Below are positions 5,315 to 8,570 of a stretch of 8,570 nt of DNA, piece by piece. The notes beneath the pieces are model-generated. The model saw only the letters and a list, made by a program, of their open reading frames with translations. It did no database searches and had not been told where the DNA came from. The position numbers and the translations under genes were made by a program. The stretch covers positions 1 through 8,570 of the forward strand of contig JAIXUR010000428.1 in the NCBI GenBank assembly GCA_027483425.1, in the 5' to 3' direction. Position 1 is the stretch's first letter. Each line of letters begins with the position of its first letter. The DNA comes from Cyanobacteriota bacterium (GTDB taxonomy: Bacteria > Cyanobacteriota > Cyanobacteriia > Phormidesmidales > Phormidesmidaceae).

Positions 5315-6349
5315 ATGACCACGCCAAAGCACTTTAGACTCAAGGACTTTCCGTTACAGTGCGGCGTGGTGCTGCCCGAAGCCGAGGTGGTGTACCAGAT
5401 CTATGGGGAGCTGAGTGGCGCTGCCGGGATCGATGGCTCCGCCCATCGTACCCCGGTCATTCTCTACCCCACCTCCTACGGGGCGCAGCACACCGATGTC
5501 GATTGGCTGGTGCGCCCCGACGGCATTCTCGACCCCAGCCGCTGGTGCGTGGTGATGGTCAATATGTTTGGCAACGGCCTCTCGACCTCGCCCAGTAACT
5601 GCCCCGCCGTGGCCCAGCCCGGTGTTTATTTCACCCACTACGACAACGTGCGCGCCCAGCACGCGTTGGTAGAGGCCCTGGGCATTGAGGAACTGGCTCT
5701 GGTCTACGGCTGGTCGATGGGGGCGCAGCAGGCCTACCACTGGGGAGCGCTCTACCCCGACCGGGTGCAGCGCATTGCGGCCCTCTGCGGCACCGCTAAA
5801 ACCACTGACCACAACAAACTCTTTCTCTACAGCCTGCGGGCCGCCCTGACCAGCGACCCAACCTGGACCGGGGAGCGGTTTGAGGGCACCCCCGATCGCG
5901 GTTTTCATACCTTTACCCAGATCTACGCCAGCTGGGCGGCCTCCCAGGCCTATTACCGGGCGAAGCCCTACCTGGCCTGGGGCTATGACTCGCTGGAAGA
6001 CTACATTTTGCGCGCCTGGGAGGCGGGCTATCGCAAGCGCGACCCCCACAATCTGCTGGCGATGATCGACACCTGGCTCCACTGCGACGTGGGTGATAAT
6101 CCGCTGTACCAGGGCGACTATGCCAGGGCCATGGCATCGATTACGGCTAAAACCCTGGTCATGCCCGCCACCACCGACCTGTACTTCACCCCGGAGGATT
6201 GTGCGGCCGAGGCGGCCCTAATTCCCCACGCGAAGTATTGGCCGATTCCGTCGATCTGGGGTCACCGGGCGGGCAACCCCTACCAAAATCCAGAGGATGA
6301 GGCGTTTATTCAGGGGGCGATCGCAGACCTCTTAGGAGATGCCACCTAA
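5315..6349 (+). CDS. MetX-like alpha/beta hydrolase, probably not a homoserine acetyltransferase
   Basis: This is a 344-residue alpha/beta-hydrolase-fold protein of the MetX-like superfamily. The nucleophile elbow is GWSMGAQQ (Ser134). The likely acid is Asp288 in 'PATTDLYFTPED', and the likely base is His317 in 'IWGHRAGNP'. The N-terminal 'AEVVYQIYGEL' and 'NMFGNGLSTSPSN' also fit the family. True MetX has GGSMGG..QA at the elbow and GHDAFL around the His, so acetyl transfer to homoserine is doubtful; esterase, lipase or acyltransferase roles are all possible. No signal peptide is visible, so it should act in the cytosol. ATG 5315 is preferred, with AGGGG (5304-5308) six bases upstream. ATG 5309 would add two residues but sits directly on that site. 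It follows the desaturase stop by 9 bases, so the two are probably co-translated. Confidence 0.82.
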   Translation: MTTPKHFRLKDFPLQCGVVLPEAEVVYQIYGELSGAAGIDGSAHRTPVILYPTSYGAQHTDVDWLVRPDGILDPSRWCVVMVNMFGNGLSTSPSNCPAVAQPGVYFTHYDNVRAQHALVEALGIEELALVYGWSMGAQQAYHWGALYPDRVQRIAALCGTAKTTDHNKLFLYSLRAALTSDPTWTGERFEGTPDRGFHTFTQIYASWAASQAYYRAKPYLAWGYDSLEDYILRAWEAGYRKRDPHNLLAMIDTWLHCDVGDNPLYQGDYARAMASITAKTLVMPATTDLYFTPEDCAAEAALIPHAKYWPIPSIWGHRAGNPYQNPEDEAFIQGAIADLLGDAT

Positions 6350-6362
6350 TATCCCGGTTCGT

Positions 6363-6380
6363 TGGGCTGGGTTCAGCCCA
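6363..6380 (+). terminator. Possible terminator hairpin after the hydrolase gene
   Basis: TGGGCTG, loop GGTT, CAGCCCA, starting 13 bases after the stop codon. It is a GC-rich stem with a tight loop but has no T tract, so it is either a weak intrinsic terminator or a 3'-protecting hairpin. Confidence 0.4.
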
Positions 6381-6482
6381 GCGGACCTGTCCATCAAAAC
6401 CCTGGATCGGTCATGGGCGGGAACAGTCTAAATTCGGAACGTACGCGACACCTGGTACAGCTGTCGTTCCCAGGTGAGCCAG

Positions 6483-6500
6483 GGGGTGCGATCGCACCCC
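6483..6500. repeat. 18-bp perfect palindrome centred on a HIP1 site
   Basis: GGGGTGCGA followed by TCGCACCCC. The centre is the cyanobacterial HIP1 octamer GCGATCGC (6488-6495), extended symmetrically by five more base pairs on each side. Confidence 0.6.
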
Positions 6501-6614
6501 GCCGCTCGGTGTGTGACACCCTGGGGGGAATCTTCGGGGAGGTTAACTCCGATGTCTCGCTGGGGTAGGGCCAAGGGCTGGGTCAACCGGATGGTAGATA
6601 CCGTAGATGTACGC

Positions 6615-6668
6615 ATGGCTAGAGCCTTAAGGTGGGATAGTCAGATCCACACCTTGAGCAACAGCCAT
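6615..6668. repeat. 54-nt imperfect hairpin with three stacked helices
   Basis: ATGGCT (6615-6620) pairs with AGCCAT (6663-6668). CTTAAGGT (6626-6633) pairs with ACCTTGAG (6651-6658) with one T-G wobble. GGAT (6635-6638) pairs with ATCC (6645-6648) around the loop AGTCAG. Internal loops separate the helices. A structured RNA or a repeat-element core is possible. The strand of any transcript is unknown. Confidence 0.5.
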
Positions 6669-6694
6669 TCCCGATTTGACTCGATATCGGTGAC

Positions 6695-6801
6695 CTAGAG
6701 CACCGGTACAGTATGGCTAAAAACCCGGTTTCTTCGTCGCTGCGCTAACGGCATGACTTGCCTTCTGGCCGAGAAACCGGGTTTCTGTACCGACGTTCTA
6801 G
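6695..6801. repeat. MITE-like inverted repeat, possible terminator of the GrpB operon
   Basis: AAACCCGGTTTCT (6721-6733) is matched exactly by AGAAACCGGGTTT (6772-6784). Outside these arms, CGGTACAG (6704-6711) pairs with CTGTACCG (6785-6792), and CTAGA (6695-6699) pairs with TCTAG (6797-6801). The left side has nine extra bases (6712-6720) between its two arms. Read on the minus strand, the inner hairpin follows the GrpB stop codon and ends in TTTTT (6723-6719), so it could terminate that operon. From memory, 'AGAAACCGGGTTT' arms recur in many cyanobacterial genomes as an interspersed repeat. Confidence 0.6.
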
Positions 6802-6809
6802 AAATCTTC

Positions 6810-7334
6810 TCAATCAGGTGAGCCCCGCCAGGCTAGGGCCCGCCGCTCCATGGCTTTGACAAAGGCATCTTTACCATCCCTATAGCCGTCAATGTCGTAG
6901 GGATATTGGGCGGCCAAGCGGCGCTTGAGGTCGCTGTACTGCTGGGCGCAGTGGGCATGGGCGATCATAAAGTCGCGAAAGGCCAGATGCCGGGTCACCG
7001 GGGGAGAGCCCGCCTGAAACGTGTGAACATGGTGAGTTCTCGTGCCCTGGGCATTGTCTTTGCGAAAGTAGCGTCGGCCTGGAATACCGTATTCACCCAG
7101 GGCGGTATAGCCTAGGGCAGCCAGGGCGGCGTTGCCACTGTCCACTTGCTCAATGGCGCTGACCTCCACCAGCAGATCAATCACCGGCTTGGCGTAGATA
7201 TTGGGAATGGCGGTGCTGCCAATGTGGTGAATATGGGCCACGTTGGTACCCAAGGCCAGAGCGACCTGGGCGGCTTCGACGTCAAAATCTCTGGGCCACT
7301 GGGGGTTGGGTGGATGAACTTGAACCAGTCTCAT
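6810..7334 (-). CDS. GrpB family (UPF0157) nucleotidyltransferase-fold protein
   Basis: This 174-residue protein is of the GrpB/UPF0157 family, related to nucleotidyltransferases and of unknown biochemical role. Diagnostic parts: 'VQVHPPNPQWPRDFDVEA' (4-21; the family usually has 'v.pyd..Wp..f'), 'HIHHIGSTAIPNIYAKPVIDLLVEV' (35-58) with the Gly-Ser and Asp53 of the nucleotidyltransferase-like active site, 'LGYTALGEYGIPGRRYFRKD' (74-93), 'RTHHVHTF' (99-106), and 'RHLAFRDFMIAHAHCAQQYSDLKRRL' (115-140). ATG 7332-7334 is chosen because the family begins there, with AGGAG just upstream at short spacing. The frame continues upstream, but that stretch has no family resemblance and overlaps the GNAT gene. 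It is the last gene of a three-gene operon, 22 bases after the GNAT stop. Confidence 0.9.
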   Translation of the reverse strand: MRLVQVHPPNPQWPRDFDVEAAQVALALGTNVAHIHHIGSTAIPNIYAKPVIDLLVEVSAIEQVDSGNAALAALGYTALGEYGIPGRRYFRKDNAQGTRTHHVHTFQAGSPPVTRHLAFRDFMIAHAHCAQQYSDLKRRLAAQYPYDIDGYRDGKDAFVKAMERRALAWRGSPD

Positions 7335-7356
7335 AGTCTCCTGGGGCGGCACCCAG

Positions 7357-7806
7357 CTACAGCTCACGATCCAGCCAGACGCGATCGCGGCACTGGATAC
7401 CATGATCAAAGATGGGCTCTGGATAGGTGCGCACAAAGTAGTCGCGATCGATCGACTGTAGCCTAAATCCCATCTTTTGGTAAAACGCCAGTTGGTCGAG
7501 GCTAGAGTTGCCGGTGGCCACAAGCATTCGCTGGGCACCCTGCTGCTTGGCCCGATCGATGGCCGCCGCCAGCAGGCGCTTGCCCAGTTTTTGCCCCCGG
7601 TGGCTGAGGGCCACGGCAATGGCCATGACCTCAGTCACGCCTAGCTGGCGGGAGAGCAGCACCACCACCGCCACCACGGTGCTCTCCTCCACGAGCCCCA
7701 TGACCGTGGCCTGGTGAATGTAGGCTTCAATGATCTCCCGGCAGGGGTCGGCCTCGAGCAACAGAGGCCAGGGCCACTCGTTGGGGGTAAGGTCTTTAAC
7801 GCGCAC
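7357..7806 (-). CDS. GNAT-family N-acetyltransferase
   Basis: This 149-residue protein is a predicted acetyl-CoA-dependent acetyltransferase. Central strands are 'STVVAVVVLLSRQ' (42-54) and 'VTEVMAIAVA' (57-66). Motif A, the pyrophosphate-binding loop, is 'HRGQKLGKRLL' (69-79; R/Q-x-x-G-x-G/A pattern as RGQKLG). Motif B is 'GNSSLDQLAFYQKMGFR' (99-115). The end, 'RDYFVRTYPEPIFDHGIQCRDRVWL', resembles the tails of YvbK-type GNATs. The substrate is unknown and could be a small amine, antibiotic or protein N-terminus. The start is GTG 7806 with a poor Shine-Dalgarno, 15 bases after the stop of the upstream small gene, which suggests coupled translation. It lies 22 bases before the GrpB gene. Confidence 0.88.
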   Translation of the reverse strand: MRVKDLTPNEWPWPLLLEADPCREIIEAYIHQATVMGLVEESTVVAVVVLLSRQLGVTEVMAIAVALSHRGQKLGKRLLAAAIDRAKQQGAQRMLVATGNSSLDQLAFYQKMGFRLQSIDRDYFVRTYPEPIFDHGIQCRDRVWLDREL

Positions 7807-7821
7807 GGCTGTTGGGTGTAG

Positions 7822-8016
7822 CTAATCAACAATCCGCAGTTGGCCTTTGCGAATGGCCTCAAAAACCCGCTGGGCGGTAGCCTGGTCGTCATAGCTCAGG
7901 GTGGGCTGGCTGAGCAGTACACCCATTAACTCCCGCTGGATCTGGCGGCTAATGCGGCGTTCGGCAAAGATTTGGTCGACGATGGTTTTGAGCGATGGGC
8001 TGGTGGTTTGGGGCAT
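7822..8016 (-). CDS. Small hypothetical protein, 64 aa, first gene of the GNAT-GrpB operon
   Basis: This is a short, mostly helical protein without a recognised domain. Residues 9-35 (LKTIVDQIFAERRISRQIQRELMGVLLSQ) and 42-58 (YDDQATAQRVFEAIRKG) form two likely amphipathic helices joined by 'PTLS', and the chain ends LRIVD. The layout 'l..ivd.If..RrIsr..q..lm..lls...Ls..D...i.rvf..ir.G.lr.vD' looks like a cyanobacterial conserved small protein. ATG 8014-8016 is chosen because homology-like sequence begins soon after it; GTG 8046 in the same frame would add ten residues (74 in total). Neither has a clear Shine-Dalgarno. It is probably co-transcribed with the GNAT and GrpB genes. Confidence 0.7.
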   Translation of the reverse strand: MPQTTSPSLKTIVDQIFAERRISRQIQRELMGVLLSQPTLSYDDQATAQRVFEAIRKGQLRIVD

Positions 8017-8269
8017 GGTGGTGACTGGGGCTAGTTCAGGGTACACCTACTATCGCCTGATACCTTGTTTTGCACCGTGACCGCACCTGCAACCAACGCT
8101 GATCCTGAGCTCGCCGAGCTGTGATATCAATCGCTGCGGGGAGTGGTTTAGATCACCACCAAGTCCCTCTTAGGAATCGGGGCTGTGCGACTCAGGTTTG
8201 GTATAGGACGCGTTGGTGGGCCACTGGGTTCCCCATCGTGAGACAGGCACCCATTGCGACGGACACCCG
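8017..8269. other. Intergenic region between the operon and the permease gene
   Basis: About 250 bases without a supported gene. It contains only small dyads: AGCTC/GAGCT around GCC near 8109-8121, and GTGGT/ACCAC (8143-8147 with 8155-8159). A promoter for the small gene-GNAT-GrpB operon should lie here, but I could not pick a convincing -35/-10 pair. Confidence 0.4.
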
Positions 8270-8570
8270 TTAGGAGGGTTGCCGATTGCGATCGCTGCGG
8301 TAGCGCACGTATTCGGCCATCCCCGCTAGCAGGGCCGACCCTAAAATGAGCACCACGCTGAGGGCGTTGATGTCGGGCTTGACCCCGGTGCGTACCCGGC
8401 TAAAAATTTCTAGGGGTAGGGGGTTAGCACCCCCCCCGGCGGTAAAGCTGGAGATCAGCAAATCATCCATGCTGAGCACAAAAGCCAGCAGGCAGCCCGC
8501 CAAAATGGCCGGTGCCAATTGAGGAATCAGCACTTTGATCAGGGCCTGGGTTGGGGTGGCCCCCAGGTCA
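8270..8570 (-). CDS. PotC-type ABC transporter permease, C-terminal part (gene runs off the right edge)
   Basis: The frame is open to the window edge; 99 residues are visible. It begins 'DLGATPTQALIKVLIPQLAPAILAG', the end of the EAA loop that contacts the ATPase (consensus 'DLGAs....f..I.lP.l.Pai.aG'). A membrane helix 'GCLLAFVLSMDDLLISSF' follows, then 'TAGGGANPLPLEIFSRVRTGVKPDINALS', then a last helix 'VVLILGSALLAGMAEYV' and a basic tail RYRSDRNRQPS. 'SMDDLLISSF....LPLEIFS..R.GV.P.INALS' is the pattern of PotC/YdcV permeases of spermidine/putrescine-type importers. The other transporter genes must lie to the right. A polyamine substrate is likely for the family, but these permeases also serve other cargo. 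Confidence 0.9.
   Translation of the reverse strand, partial: DLGATPTQALIKVLIPQLAPAILAGCLLAFVLSMDDLLISSFTAGGGANPLPLEIFSRVRTGVKPDINALSVVLILGSALLAGMAEYVRYRSDRNRQPS

Larger units (their letters stand above)
6350..6809. other. 460-base gene-free region rich in hairpins
   Basis: No frame here looks like a protein. Short open stretches on both strands lack ribosome sites and family features. Besides the elements listed separately, it holds CACCTGG/CCAGGTG (6449-6455 with 6470-6476), CCAGGG/CCCTGG (6479-6484 with 6519-6524) and GGTGT/ACACC (6508-6512 with 6516-6520). This density of inverted repeats suggests a structured RNA or remnants of small repeat elements. Confidence 0.5.

Noticed and set aside
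5354..6082. 242-codon minus-strand frame antisense to the hydrolase
   Set aside because: Valine/glycine-rich shadow of a GC-rich coding region; the + strand frame has clear family motifs.
6362..6698. Two short + strand frames in the 6350-6809 gap
   Set aside because: No Shine-Dalgarno, low-complexity translations, and the region is full of inverted repeats.
7335..7619. 95-residue N-terminal extension of GrpB
   Set aside because: The extension is composed of out-of-frame GNAT sequence; the GrpB family starts at the ATG at 7334.
1..8570. CRISPR array, prophage or transposase gene
   Set aside because: No regularly spaced direct repeats and no transposase, integrase or phage protein seen in any frame.

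Overview
The window is chromosomal DNA of a cyanobacterium. Evidence seen directly: seven copies of the HIP1 octamer GCGATCGC in 8.6 kb (first bases at 2788, 3919, 4017, 6317, 6488, 7381 and 8288), far more than chance, and a GC-rich sequence. Family recognition agrees: a glycolytic Gap1-type GAPDH, a DUF1400 protein and small proteins of types I associate with cyanobacteria. A filamentous or Leptolyngbya-like lineage is plausible, but the sequence does not prove genus.

Left part (1-1070): the C-terminus of a DUF2442-type protein on the + strand, then a compact minus-strand toxin-antitoxin operon: a BrnT-type toxin, an overlapping ribbon-helix-helix antitoxin and a tightly linked DUF2283-type small protein. 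The toxin start codon lies only 5 bases from the start codon of a divergent 80-residue conserved-type hypothetical gene, so any promoter for either gene must lie inside the other's reading frame or further off.

Centre-left (1135-3249): gap1 on the minus strand; a 325-base upstream region with two perfect inverted repeats; a 53-residue two-helix membrane protein (+ strand, GTG start, strong Shine-Dalgarno); and a secreted stand-alone DUF1400 protein (minus).

Centre (3378-6349): the most system-like part. A HutC-type GntR regulator with a UTRA ligand domain is divergent from a two-gene operon. The operon holds a membrane di-iron fatty-acid desaturase or hydroxylase of the MocD-like type and a MetX-like alpha/beta hydrolase that lacks true MetX signatures. 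Between them sits a perfect 26-bp palindrome whose core has the GT-N4-AC layout of HutC-family operators. The simplest reading is a self-contained, ligand-controlled lipid- or acyl-modifying module.

Right part: a 460-base gene-free region (6350-6809) full of hairpins, including a 54-nt multi-helix hairpin, an 18-bp HIP1-centred palindrome and a 107-bp MITE-like inverted repeat. Then follows a minus-strand three-gene operon (64-residue hypothetical, GNAT acetyltransferase, GrpB/UPF0157 protein). The window closes with the C-terminal end of a PotC-type ABC transporter permease running off the right edge on the minus strand.
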